Under the pieces are notes generated by a model. The model saw only the letters and a program-made list of their open reading frames with translations, made no database searches and had not been told where the DNA came from. Below are positions 34,457-43,102 of a stretch of DNA of 64,000 bases, one piece after another. The stretch is from DATEOR01 sp046733475 (GTDB taxonomy: Bacteria; Actinomycetota; Thermoleophilia; Gaiellales; Gaiellaceae), in NCBI GenBank assembly GCA_046733475.1, contig JBKPPF010000026.1, forward strand, positions 1 through 64,000. Direction: 5' to 3'. The translations under genes were made by a program, and so were the position numbers. Positions within the stretch are counted from its first letter, which is position 1; each line of letters starts with the position of its first letter.

Positions 34457-35412
34457 CCGAACGCGATCACGCCTGCGAACGCCTCGCCCTGTGGGTCCTC
34501 CGCCCACCGCTGATAAACCGCCAGGGCCATGGCAAGGTCCTGCACGGCCAGGCCGGTCGAATCGAAGACCGTGATCTCGTGCTCGTCGCGACGGCCCTCC
34601 TCTTCGCCGGCGAGGACGCGGCCGAGCTCGGCGACGTCTTCCCGCTTCAGTCCTTGGTCGAGGGCGCGGGCGATCTCCCCGTTGTGGCTCGCCTGCTCCC
34701 ACTCGTCGCAGACGACCCGGCTTCGTAGGAGCTCGTCGACCGCGATCTCCGCCTTCCCCGGCCCGTCGGCGCCCATGAGGCTCACGTGCTGGCCCGCGTG
34801 GAGGGAGCCGGTGTCGAAGAGGAGCTCGAAGCCGGGCGTGACGGTGGCGACGATGTCGGCCGAGAGCGCCTCCGCCGCATCCGTCGCGACCTCCGCGCCT
34901 TCGCCCAGCTCCTCCGCGGCCGCCTCGGCCGCCTCGGGGCGCGCATCCCAGAGGGAAACCTCGCGGCCGCGCGCGAGGAAGGTCTCCGCGACCGCGCGCC
35001 CGTTCACGCCCGTGCCCACGACGGTGGCCGGCGCAACGGTCGGCCGTGCCAGCGTCTCCGCCGCGAGCACCGCCGCCGCACCCGTACGCAGCGCGGTGAC
35101 CGCGGCCGCGTCGAGGAGCGCCCGCAGCTCCCCGGTGGTCGCATCCGAGAGGAGGACGACTCCGGAGACTGTCGGCAGGCCGCGCTCGGGGTTCCGAGGA
35201 AAGGACGTGACCCACTTGAGCACCGTGTGGCCCCCTCCGAGCGCCGGCATGGCCCGGAAATCGCCGTCCGGCGGCGCGGGCACGTAGACCTTCGAGGGCA
35301 TGAACCAGTTGCCCCGAGCGTGCTCGACGAAGGCGGCGCGGACGGCCTCGACCGCCTGCTCGGGGGCGACAGCCGCGCGCACGTGCTTGTCGGAGAAGAA
35401 CGGTACGCTCAC
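34453..35412 (-). CDS. Ornithine cyclodeaminase/mu-crystallin family protein
   Basis: NAD(P)-binding protein of 319 residues. FMPSKVYVPAP, GHTVLKWVTSFPRNPERGLPT and LRTGAAAVLAAE are family motifs, and VVGTGVNGRAVAETF forms the dinucleotide loop. The lysine in HTVLKW and the aspartate in FDSTGLAVQD correspond to catalytic positions. Alanine dehydrogenase, delta-1-pyrroline reductase or ornithine cyclodeaminase are all possible. GTG start, six bases after TAGTCT. Confidence 0.85.
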   Translation of the reverse strand: MSVPFFSDKHVRAAVAPEQAVEAVRAAFVEHARGNWFMPSKVYVPAPPDGDFRAMPALGGGHTVLKWVTSFPRNPERGLPTVSGVVLLSDATTGELRALLDAAAVTALRTGAAAVLAAETLARPTVAPATVVGTGVNGRAVAETFLARGREVSLWDARPEAAEAAAEELGEGAEVATDAAEALSADIVATVTPGFELLFDTGSLHAGQHVSLMGADGPGKAEIAVDELLRSRVVCDEWEQASHNGEIARALDQGLKREDVAELGRVLAGEEEGRRDEHEITVFDSTGLAVQDLAMALAVYQRWAEDPQGEAFAGVIAFG

Positions 35413-35418
35413 GGCGCG

Positions 35419-35424
35419 AGACTA
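35419..35424 (-). promoter_or_regulatory. Leaderless -10 element (TAGTCT)
   Basis: On the minus strand TAGTCT lies six bases before the GTG at 35412. Its first base is shared with the ATG of the divergent HMG-CoA lyase gene. Confidence 0.5.
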
Positions 35425-36299
35425 TGGCAGCCCCCGTGACGATCTGCGACGTCGGCCCGCGCGACGGACTTCAGAACGAGGCCGAGACTCTCGCTCCCGA
35501 GGTGCGCGCGGAGCTCGTCAACCGGCTTGCGGGAGCGGGTCTCGTCAGCATCGAAGCGGTCAGCTTCGTCCGGGCGGAGAGCGTGCCGCAGATGGCCGGC
35601 GCGGAGGAGGTCATCACCGCAATCGAGCGTCAGGACGGCGTGACCTACTCCGGGCTCGTCCTCAACGTAAAGGGCTACGAGCGGTTGGCTGCGTGCGGTC
35701 TCGACGCGGTCCACTTCACTCTCGGGGCGACGGACCAGTTCAACCGCCGCAACGCGAACCGCACCGTGGACGAATCGGTCGCAGAGCTGCAAGCGATCGA
35801 CACCGATCTCCCTGTCAGCGTCTCGATCAGCGTCTCGTTCGGCTGTCCCTACGAGGGGAAGGTGGAGGCGGACACGGTGATCGCCCTCGCAGAGCAGTGC
35901 GTCGCGGCAGGAGTGGGGGAGATCGTCTTCGCGGACACCATCGGGGTCGGCGTGCCGCACCAGGCGCGCGACCTGGTCGAGCGGGGGAAGGGGCTAGGCG
36001 TTCCGGTGGGCGTCCATCTCCACAACACGCGCAACACGGGTTTCGCCAACGCCTATGCAGCCTTGGAAGCCGGCGCGGAAGTCTTCGAGTCGTCGGTGGG
36101 CGGGCTCGGCGGCTGCCCGTTCGCGCCGCGCGCCACGGGCAACATCGCCACGGAGGATCTCGTCTTCCTCCTCCACGGAGAGGGCGTGGAAACGGGGATC
36201 GACCTCGACGCGCTGATCGGCGTCTCGGAGTGGCTCGAGGGAGTGCTCGGCCGCGCCCTCCCGGGCCAGGTCTACCGCGCCGGTGCGTCGGCGGGCTAG
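35424..36299 (+). CDS. mvaB: Hydroxymethylglutaryl-CoA lyase family enzyme
   Basis: HMGL-like TIM barrel of 291 residues, the normal length. ICDVGPRDGLQNE carries the metal aspartate and catalytic arginine; HLHNTRNTGFANAYAALEAG holds the metal histidines; and GGLGGCPFAPRATGN contains the catalytic cysteine loop. It cleaves HMG-CoA to acetyl-CoA and acetoacetate, as in leucine breakdown; related lyases act on similar acyl-CoAs. It starts 11 bases from a divergent gene. Confidence 0.88.
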   Translation: MAAPVTICDVGPRDGLQNEAETLAPEVRAELVNRLAGAGLVSIEAVSFVRAESVPQMAGAEEVITAIERQDGVTYSGLVLNVKGYERLAACGLDAVHFTLGATDQFNRRNANRTVDESVAELQAIDTDLPVSVSISVSFGCPYEGKVEADTVIALAEQCVAAGVGEIVFADTIGVGVPHQARDLVERGKGLGVPVGVHLHNTRNTGFANAYAALEAGAEVFESSVGGLGGCPFAPRATGNIATEDLVFLLHGEGVETGIDLDALIGVSEWLEGVLGRALPGQVYRAGASAG

Positions 36300-37830
36300 C
36301 CTTCCGCGCCTCGCGGCGTGGGGGGCGGTCGTGGGCGCGTGTGCCTACCTCCTCGTCGAGCTCGTCCCCGACGTCCGCTCGAAGCCGCTCTTCGAGGACG
36401 AGGCCGTTTCCGGGCTGATCTCCGCGCGGCCGTTCGGGGAGATGATCGCCACGACGATGTGGGACCGCGGCGGTGCGCCGCTCCATTTCGTACTCGTCCA
36501 CCTCGCCTTCCTCTTCGACTCGTCGCCCGAAGCCCTGCGCTGGGTCTCGGTCGTCTTCGCGATCGGTGCCGTCCTGCTCTGCTACGACCTGGGCCGGCGA
36601 CTGGACGGGCGCGCTGCCGGAGCCGCTGCGGCGATCGTGGCCGCCGCCTCGGGGATGCTCGCCGTCTACGGGAGCTTCGGCCGCATGTACGCGCTCTTCG
36701 CCTTCGCGGCGGTGCTCGCCGTCGACCTCTTCGTGCGCTGCGTCCAGCGCCCGACGACGGGTACCGTGGCCGTCGCGTCAGCCGGGGCCTGGCTCCTGCC
36801 TGCCGTGCACCCGTACGGAGGAATCGTGGTCGCCGTCGAAGCCGGGGTCGCGCTCTTCCTCTGGCGCGGGCGGCCTTTGCGTCCCGCCTGGCCGGCCGTG
36901 GTCGCGGTCCTCGCCATGATCCCGTTCGCAGTCGCCGACCTGCGCCTGGCCGACCGTTTCGAGCTGAGCTCGGAGCAGCAGCGGCGTCTCGCCACCTGGA
37001 CCGAGGCCCGGCACCAGCTCGAAGACGCGGTCCGCGGCTTCGGCGGCGGCAGCGGCTGGACTTTCGTCGTCTTCCTGGCGCTCGCCGCCTGGGGAATCGC
37101 GATTCTCCTCCGCCGAAGGCCGGAGCTCGTCGCCTGGGGCCTCATCGCGTTCGCGGGGCCGCCGCTCCTCTCGACTCTCGTCCGCACCGGCCGGGCGCCC
37201 GACCTTTCGCCGCGCCACCTGATCTTCGCGCTGCCGTTCTTCGCCGCCTTCGTCGGCGTGGCGGTCGCACGCATCCCAGGTCGGCCGCTGCCTCTTGTCG
37301 GCCTCGTGATCGTGGCTGCCATCTCGACCCAGGGAATCAACGACCCGCGCTCGATCACCTACACGGCTGCGCTGGGAAGCCAGAGCGCTGTGGCCGCGCC
37401 CGCCGCGTGGCTGCAAGCGGAAGTGGAGGACAACGACGTTCTGTACCCCTACTCCTCCGTCTACTTGGCGGCCCTTCCCCAGACGGGAGAGGCTCGAGGG
37501 CTTCCTCGGGCGCAGGTGCAGTCGCTTCTCGCCGCACTCGACCGCGTGGACTATCCGGCAGGGGACGTCTTCGTCGCCGTTCCGGCCGGAACGACCGACG
37601 TCGGGGCGGTCGAGAACGGCCAGGATTTCGGGAGCTGGCTCCTTATTCGGAAAGAAGGGATCTTCAACGACGAGGAGGGGGTGCTTCAGGCGGTCGATCG
37701 CACTCTCGAGCAGGCCGAGGCGCAGCTCCAACCTCCTGTTCCTTCCGCACTGGCAGGCTGGTTCGAGCTCAACCGGGCGGTGATCTGCGAATCGCTGTCC
37801 AAACTCGGCTCCCGATGTGGTACTGAATAG
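36283..37830 (+). CDS. GT39-like membrane glycosyltransferase
   Basis: Polytopic protein of 515 residues. The first loop after helix 1 has FEDEAVSGLISARPFGEM, the acidic motif typical of GT-C enzymes such as PMT/ArnT. It continues with APLHFVLVHLAFLF and YGSFGRMYALFAF. About ten helices are followed by an extracytoplasmic C-terminal region of about 150 residues. It probably moves a sugar from a polyprenyl phosphate carrier. GTG start inside the end of the HMG-CoA lyase gene. Confidence 0.75.
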   Translation: MRRRASLPRLAAWGAVVGACAYLLVELVPDVRSKPLFEDEAVSGLISARPFGEMIATTMWDRGGAPLHFVLVHLAFLFDSSPEALRWVSVVFAIGAVLLCYDLGRRLDGRAAGAAAAIVAAASGMLAVYGSFGRMYALFAFAAVLAVDLFVRCVQRPTTGTVAVASAGAWLLPAVHPYGGIVVAVEAGVALFLWRGRPLRPAWPAVVAVLAMIPFAVADLRLADRFELSSEQQRRLATWTEARHQLEDAVRGFGGGSGWTFVVFLALAAWGIAILLRRRPELVAWGLIAFAGPPLLSTLVRTGRAPDLSPRHLIFALPFFAAFVGVAVARIPGRPLPLVGLVIVAAISTQGINDPRSITYTAALGSQSAVAAPAAWLQAEVEDNDVLYPYSSVYLAALPQTGEARGLPRAQVQSLLAALDRVDYPAGDVFVAVPAGTTDVGAVENGQDFGSWLLIRKEGIFNDEEGVLQAVDRTLEQAEAQLQPPVPSALAGWFELNRAVICESLSKLGSRCGTE

Positions 37831-37832
37831 CG

Positions 37833-38657
37833 ATGCTGCGCAGGGGGTTGGTCTTCGCCGCAGTGCTGGCGGGCTTGTGGGCGTTGTGGGAGGCATATCG
37901 CGCCTTCGGCGTCGCAGTGAGCCTGACCTGGCCGTTCGAGGTGAACGAGCGGACGATGCCGCACATTCACGACATGATCGGCCAGCTCTTCGAGCCGTCA
38001 CGGCGGAACGGACCGCTCCTCATCGAGGTGCTCGGGAAGGCGGCGCTCTTCACCGCGAAGGAGGCCGCGGTGGGCTTCGCGCTCGGCGCTGGGGTCGGCT
38101 TCCTGATCGCCGTCGCGCTCGTGCACTCGACGCTCCTCCAGCGTGGGCTCCTGCCCTACATCGTCGCCTCGCAGACCATCCCGATCCTCGCGATCGCGCC
38201 GATGGTCGTCGTGTGGCTGGGCGGACGCGGGCTGCCCGGCTGGTTCTCGGTCAGCGTGATCGCCGCCTACCTGACCTTTTTCCCGGTGGCGATCAATGCC
38301 CTCCGCGGTCTCCAGTCGGCCGACCCGCGCGCGCATGAGTTGATGAACTCATACGCGGCGAGCCGGTGGACCGTGCTCTGGAAGCTCCGCGTCCCAGCCT
38401 CGCTCCCGTACCTCTTCGCCGCGTTCAAGATCGCAGCCACCGCGTGTGTCGTCGGCGCCATCATCGGCGAGCTTCCCGCTTCGATCCAGGACGGGCTCGG
38501 CGGCGCCATCCTCAACTTCAACCAGTACTACGCGAGCTCGCCGGAGAGCCTCTGGGCAACCAACATCGTCGCCGCGCTCCTCGGCATCGCCTTCTTCCTG
38601 TTCATCGTGCTCACCGAGAAGCTCGTCGTCCGCCGCGCCCCGGAGCACTTCGTATGA
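37833..38657 (+). CDS. ABC transporter permease (NitT/TauT type), first
   Basis: Permease of 274 residues with about six helices. The coupling loop is visible as ELMNSYAASRWTVLWKLRVPASLPYLFAAFKIAA, the EAA motif of this family. The start ATG is two bases after the preceding stop. It forms an importer with the ATPase, a second permease and the binding protein that follow; the heteromeric permease pair is typical of nucleobase-precursor and thiamine-precursor systems. Confidence 0.9.
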   Translation: MLRRGLVFAAVLAGLWALWEAYRAFGVAVSLTWPFEVNERTMPHIHDMIGQLFEPSRRNGPLLIEVLGKAALFTAKEAAVGFALGAGVGFLIAVALVHSTLLQRGLLPYIVASQTIPILAIAPMVVVWLGGRGLPGWFSVSVIAAYLTFFPVAINALRGLQSADPRAHELMNSYAASRWTVLWKLRVPASLPYLFAAFKIAATACVVGAIIGELPASIQDGLGGAILNFNQYYASSPESLWATNIVAALLGIAFFLFIVLTEKLVVRRAPEHFV

Positions 38658-39448
38658 ACGAGCAGGCCGCGGTCGTCTCGCTCAAGTCGGTGACGAAGGA
38701 CTTCGCGCGCGGCGGTGTCCGTGCGCTGCAGGAGATCGACCTCGAAGTGCGCCCGGGCGAGTTCGTCTCGCTGATCGGCCCTTCGGGCTGCGGGAAATCC
38801 ACGCTTCTCCGCATCATCGGCGACCTCGTCCAGCCGACATCGGGCGACGTCGTGGTCAACGGCAAGCAGGCGCACCAGTCGCGGCTCGACCGCGACTACG
38901 GGATCGTCTTCCAGGACGCCGTTCTCTACGACTGGCGCACTGTTGCCAAGAACATCGCGCTTCCGCTCGAGATGCTCGACTGGGACCGTGCGCGCCGCTC
39001 GGAGCGGGTCGGCGAGATGGTCGAGCTCGTCGAGCTCGCCGGGTTCGAGGACCATTACCCGTGGCAGCTCTCCGGCGGGATGCAGCAGCGCGTTTCGATC
39101 GCGCGTGCGCTTTCCTTCGACCCGCCGCTCCTGCTCATGGACGAGCCGTTCGGCGCTCTCGACGAGATGACGCGCGAGCGAATGAACATGGAGCTGCTGC
39201 GCATCTGGCGGGAGAGCGGCTCGACGATCGTCTTCGTCACGCACTCGATCGCCGAGGCGGTGTTCCTCTCGACGCGCGTCGTCGTCCTCTCGCCCCGCCC
39301 CGGCCGGATCACGGGGATCGTCGACATCGACCTCCCGCAGCCGCGGAACACGGACACGCGCGAGCAGGAGCGGTTCTTCGAGCTCGTGACCGAGGTGCGC
39401 GAGCTTCTGCGGACGGGTGACCGCTCGGGCGAGGAGCTACCGGCCTGA
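38654..39448 (+). CDS. ABC transporter ATP-binding protein (NitT/TauT type)
   Basis: ATPase of 264 residues with Walker A GPSGCGKSTLLR, Q-loop in YGIVFQDAVL, signature LSGGMQQRVSIARAL, Walker B LLLMDEPFGALD and switch histidine VFVTHSIAEAV. This pattern is typical of the nitrate/sulfonate/taurine class. ATGA overlap with the first permease. Confidence 0.93.
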   Translation: MNEQAAVVSLKSVTKDFARGGVRALQEIDLEVRPGEFVSLIGPSGCGKSTLLRIIGDLVQPTSGDVVVNGKQAHQSRLDRDYGIVFQDAVLYDWRTVAKNIALPLEMLDWDRARRSERVGEMVELVELAGFEDHYPWQLSGGMQQRVSIARALSFDPPLLLMDEPFGALDEMTRERMNMELLRIWRESGSTIVFVTHSIAEAVFLSTRVVVLSPRPGRITGIVDIDLPQPRNTDTREQERFFELVTEVRELLRTGDRSGEELPA

Positions 39449-39489
39449 GCACCAGCGTCGTCCAGCCCGTCCCGCGGAGCTTCGGGCGC

Positions 39490-40269
39490 ATGATGGGCCG
39501 GAATGCTCGCGACTGGGCTCCCGCGGTCGCTATCTTCGTGCTCGGCATCGCGCTCTGGGAGGGTCTCGTGCGCGGGCTCGACGTGCAGCGGTTTCTCCTG
39601 CCCGCGCCCTCCGAGATCCTCCGCACGTTCTGGGAGGAGCGTGACACGCTCGTCAGCGCTGGCCTCTTCACCTTCAAGGAAGCCGTGGGCGGCTTCCTCA
39701 TCGGCTCCGCCTTCGCGATGATCGTTGCTCTCGTGCTCGCGCGCTGGCGTCCGCTCGGAAACGCGCTCATGCCGTATGCGATCGCGGCGAATGCGGTGCC
39801 GATCATCGCTTTCGCGCCGATCACGAACAACTGGTTCGGGATCCTCTCGCCGACCTCGAAGATGGCGATCGCGGCGGTGATCGTCTTCTTCCCGGTGATG
39901 GTGAACACGTTGCGCGGGCTGACCTCGGTGCGCCCCGAATCCGTGGAGCTGATGCGCTCCTACGCGGCGCGCGAACGCGACATCTTCCGTCGCGTACGCA
40001 TCCCGACCTCGCTTCCGTATCTCTTCACCGGCTTGAAGGTTGCGACCGTCCTCGCGATGATCGGGGCCATCGTCGGGGATTACTTCGGCGGTTCGCAGGA
40101 TGCGCTCGGGATCCAGATCAGGAGGTCGGCAGGCATTTTCGCGTTCGAGGAAGCATGGGCGGCGATCTTCGTCGCCAGCGTGCTCGGGATCGCGTTCTAC
40201 GGAGCGGTTGCGCTCGCGGAGCGGGTCGTCCTGAGCTGGCACCCCTCCGTGCGCGGGGGCCGCGAATGA
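39490..40269 (+). CDS. ABC transporter permease (NitT/TauT type), second
   Basis: Permease of 259 residues paralogous to the gene at 37833. The coupling loop is ELMRSYAARERDIFRRVRIPTSLPYLFTGL. Two ATGs (39490, 39493) are available; the frame stays open back to about 39445 with only a CTG, so a slightly longer protein with a non-standard start is possible. Together with the first permease it probably forms the heterodimeric channel. Confidence 0.88.
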   Translation: MMGRNARDWAPAVAIFVLGIALWEGLVRGLDVQRFLLPAPSEILRTFWEERDTLVSAGLFTFKEAVGGFLIGSAFAMIVALVLARWRPLGNALMPYAIAANAVPIIAFAPITNNWFGILSPTSKMAIAAVIVFFPVMVNTLRGLTSVRPESVELMRSYAARERDIFRRVRIPTSLPYLFTGLKVATVLAMIGAIVGDYFGGSQDALGIQIRRSAGIFAFEEAWAAIFVASVLGIAFYGAVALAERVVLSWHPSVRGGRE

Positions 40270-40303
40270 CCGTGAACAACGTCAGGCAGACGAAAGGGGA
40301 ACG

Positions 40304-41431
40304 ATGAAGCGTGCTCGGTGGTGGTGGCTGGCCGCCGTTCTCGTGCTGACGCTCGTCGGCGCGGGCTGTGGCGGCGGGAACGAGGAGTCCAGCGGCGGGA
40401 CGGGAACGAGCGGCGGCGCGAAGGACAAGGTCACCCTCCAGCTCAAGTGGGTGACGCAGGCGCAGTTCGCCGGCTACTACGCGGCGAAGGCCCAGGGCTA
40501 CTACGACGACGAGGGACTCGACGTCGACATCAAGGTCGGCGGCCCCGACATCGTCCCCGAGCAGGTCGTCCTCGGCGGCCAGGCCGAGTTCGGCATCGAC
40601 TGGCTCGACAACCTGCTCGCGACGCGCGACCAGAACGGCGACATCGTCAACATCGCCCAGGTCTTCGCGCGAAGCGGGATGACCGAGGTTACGTGGGCCG
40701 ACAGCGGCCTCGACTCGATCGCCTCGCTCAAGGGCAAGAAGGTCGGCGTCTGGCTCGGCGGCAACGAGCACAAGCTCTTCGCCGCGCTGAACAAGAACGG
40801 GATCGACCCGCAGTCCGATGTCGAGGTGGTCGCGCAGCCGTTCGACATGAACCTCTTCCTGAACAGGGAGGTCGACGCGGCGGCGGCGATGACGTACAAC
40901 GAGCTGGCGCAGGTGCTCGAGCAGGAGAACCCGGACACGGGCGAGCTCTACACGCTGGACGACCTCAACGTCCTCAAGATGTCCGATCAGGGCACGGGGG
41001 CGCTCGAGGACGGCGTGTTCGTCCGCGGCGACTGGATCCAGGACGAGGCCAACCAGGACATCGCGACGCGTTTCCTGAAGGCGAGCTTCAAGGGCTGGAT
41101 CTTCTGCCGCGACAACCCTGACGAGTGCCTCCAGATTGTGCTCGACAACGGGCCGACCCTCGGTGAGGGCCATCAGCGCTGGCAGCTGAACGAAGTCAAC
41201 AAGCTGATCTGGCCGAACGACCTCGGCATCGGCGTCATGAACCCGGACGACTTCGCCAACACGGCGAAGATCGCGATCGACTACGGCGTGATCAAGAACG
41301 AGGCGTCGAGCGACGCCTACATCGACACGTACGCGAAGGCGGCGGTCGAAGCGCTCAAGGCCGACGGCGTCGACGTCAACGGCGCGAGCTGGCAGGCGCC
41401 GACCGTCGAAGTCACGGCGGGCGGGGAATAG
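40304..41431 (+). CDS. NMT1/ThiY-like ABC substrate-binding lipoprotein
   Basis: Lipoprotein of 375 residues with lipobox LVGAGC and a Gly/Ser linker. The mature start LQLKWVTQAQFAGYYAAKAQGYYDDEGLDV is characteristic of NMT1/ThiY/RibY-like proteins that bind pyrimidines, thiamine precursors or flavins. A good ribosome site (AAAGGGGAACG) precedes the ATG. Its position before a dihydropyrimidinase suggests a pyrimidine, hydantoin or related ring ligand. Confidence 0.88.
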   Translation: MKRARWWWLAAVLVLTLVGAGCGGGNEESSGGTGTSGGAKDKVTLQLKWVTQAQFAGYYAAKAQGYYDDEGLDVDIKVGGPDIVPEQVVLGGQAEFGIDWLDNLLATRDQNGDIVNIAQVFARSGMTEVTWADSGLDSIASLKGKKVGVWLGGNEHKLFAALNKNGIDPQSDVEVVAQPFDMNLFLNREVDAAAAMTYNELAQVLEQENPDTGELYTLDDLNVLKMSDQGTGALEDGVFVRGDWIQDEANQDIATRFLKASFKGWIFCRDNPDECLQIVLDNGPTLGEGHQRWQLNEVNKLIWPNDLGIGVMNPDDFANTAKIAIDYGVIKNEASSDAYIDTYAKAAVEALKADGVDVNGASWQAPTVEVTAGGE

Positions 41432-41452
41432 CTGAACCACTGAATGCACACG

Positions 41453-41483
41453 GTGGCCGCCGGAGGGATACTTCGGCGGCCAC
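41453..41483 (+). terminator. Intercistronic hairpin between binding protein and hydantoinase
   Basis: GTGGCCGCCG pairs perfectly with CGGCGGCCAC, extended by a G-T and an A-T pair, around a loop of about seven bases. No T-run follows and the hydantoinase ribosome site (AAGGAGGG) comes shortly after, so it likely protects or attenuates the message, as seen between binding protein and ATPase at 436-467. Confidence 0.6.
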
Positions 41484-41505
41484 CCGCTTCAAGGAGGGAA
41501 GAACG

Positions 41506-42915
41506 ATGTCCGTTCTGATCAAGGGCGGCCGCGTGATCACGGCTGCGGACGACTACGTCGGCGACGTCTACGTCGAAGGCGAGAGGGTCTCGCTGATCGG
41601 CGAGTCGCTCGACGTCGAGGCCGACAAGGTCATCGACGCGAGCGGCAAGTACGTGCTCCCGGGCTGCGTCGACCCGCATACCCATCTCGACATGCCTTTC
41701 GGAGGCACGACCACGATCGACGACGTCGAGTCGGGGCAGACCGCGGCGGCCTTCGGCGGGACGACCTGCCACGTCGACTTCATCATCCAGCCGCAGGGCT
41801 CGTCCTTCGCCGACGCGTTCGACGACTGGCGGTCGAAGGCAAACGGCAAGCAGGTGATCGACATGGGCTACCACATGGCGGTCACCGACCTCCGCGAGGG
41901 CGGCTCCCTCGAGGAGCTCGCCTCGCTGCCCGACCAGGGCATCACCTCCTACAAGCTCTTCATGGCCTACAAGGGCGCGCTCATGGTCGACGACGAGACG
42001 CTCTTCAAGACCATGGAGGTCGCCGCCGAGACCGGTGCGCTCGTCATGGTCCACGCCGAGAACGGCGACGCCATCGACGTCCTCGTCAAGAAGGCCCTTG
42101 CCGAGGGGAAGACGGAGCCGAAGTACCACGCGCTCACCCGCCCGCCCGAGACCGAGGGCGAGGCGACGAACCGCGCCATCCAGCTCGCGCGCGTGGCCGG
42201 CTGCGCGCTCTACGTCGTCCACGTCTCGTGCCACGAGTCGGTCGAGCCGATCGCCCTCGCCCGCGAGAAGGGCTGGAACGTCTTCGGCGAGACCTGCACG
42301 CAGTACTTCTTCGTGGACTACACGTTCCTCGAGAAGCCGAACTTCGAGGGAGCGAAGTACGTCTACACGCCGCCGCCGCGGGACAAGGCGAATCAGGAGA
42401 TCCTCTGGGCGGCTGTCCGCAACGACGTCCTCTCGGCGATCTCGACCGATCACTGCGCCTTCCTCTGGGACGGGCAGAAGTCGATCGGCAAGGACGATTT
42501 CTCCAAGATCCCGAACGGCGGGCCGGGCCTCGAGAACCGGCTGCACATGATCCACGAGTTCGGTGTCCGCCAGGGCCGGATCAGCCTCAACCGCATGGTC
42601 GAGCTCCTCGCCACCAATCCCGCGAAGCTCTTTGGCCTCTATCCGAGGAAGGGCACGATCGCCGTCGGCTCTGATGCCGACATCGTCGTCTTCGACCCCA
42701 CGAAGAACCACACGATCACCGCCGCCTCCCAGCACTCGAAGACGGACTACAACCTCTACGAGGGCATCGAGGTCACCGGCACTCCCGAGACCGTCCTTCT
42801 GCGGGGGAACGTCCTCGTGGAGGGCGGCGAGCTCGTCGCCGAGCCGGGGATTGGACAGTTCGTCAAGCGGGCACGCTTCGGGAAGCAACTGACCGCGGTC
42901 GAGACCGCGGCCTGA
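41506..42915 (+). CDS. hydA: Dihydropyrimidinase/D-hydantoinase
   Basis: Amidohydrolase of 469 residues. DPHTHLDMPFGGT has the metal-binding HxH; SYKLFMAYKG has the lysine that is carbamylated; VMVHAENGD and VVHVSCHES supply further metal histidines; and ISTDHCAF the final aspartate. KIPNGGPGLENRL is diagnostic for dihydropyrimidinases rather than allantoinases. It opens the ring of dihydrouracil, dihydrothymine or 5-substituted hydantoins. No beta-ureidopropionase gene is found here. AAGGAGGG lies upstream of the ATG. Confidence 0.93.
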   Translation: MSVLIKGGRVITAADDYVGDVYVEGERVSLIGESLDVEADKVIDASGKYVLPGCVDPHTHLDMPFGGTTTIDDVESGQTAAAFGGTTCHVDFIIQPQGSSFADAFDDWRSKANGKQVIDMGYHMAVTDLREGGSLEELASLPDQGITSYKLFMAYKGALMVDDETLFKTMEVAAETGALVMVHAENGDAIDVLVKKALAEGKTEPKYHALTRPPETEGEATNRAIQLARVAGCALYVVHVSCHESVEPIALAREKGWNVFGETCTQYFFVDYTFLEKPNFEGAKYVYTPPPRDKANQEILWAAVRNDVLSAISTDHCAFLWDGQKSIGKDDFSKIPNGGPGLENRLHMIHEFGVRQGRISLNRMVELLATNPAKLFGLYPRKGTIAVGSDADIVVFDPTKNHTITAASQHSKTDYNLYEGIEVTGTPETVLLRGNVLVEGGELVAEPGIGQFVKRARFGKQLTAVETAA

Positions 42916-42931
42916 CTGCAAGGAGGCGGAC

Positions 42932-43102
42932 TTGGCTGCACCGGAGCGTCGCTACGGCCCGGGAGCGGGAATCACGCTCGGCGGCATCATCGTCATCGTC
43001 GGGATCCTCATCCTGCTCTTCTGGAGCGTGATCCTCGGCATCATCGTCATCGTGCTCGGCCTGCTCGCGTTCGGAGGCTTCGCCCGCGGCCGTTGGTACT
43101 AA
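42932..43102 (+). CDS. Small membrane protein with TTG start
   Basis: A 56-residue protein not seen by ATG-only searches: TTG 42932 lies about six bases after AAGGAGG, only 16 bases after the hydantoinase stop. After a short polar start (APERRYGPGAG) it has two stretches of Ile/Val/Leu separated by FWS, then a basic end ARGRWY. It probably forms one membrane hairpin. The last four bases overlap the convergent fbiC. Its role is unknown; context ties it to the hydantoinase operon. Confidence 0.65.
   Translation: MAAPERRYGPGAGITLGGIIVIVGILILLFWSVILGIIVIVLGLLAFGGFARGRWY

Noticed and set aside
41506..42915. Allantoinase as the identity of the hydantoinase-like gene
   Set aside because: The KIPNGGPGLENR stretch and overall sequence match dihydropyrimidinase/D-hydantoinase; the nearby urate pathway alone does not outweigh this.
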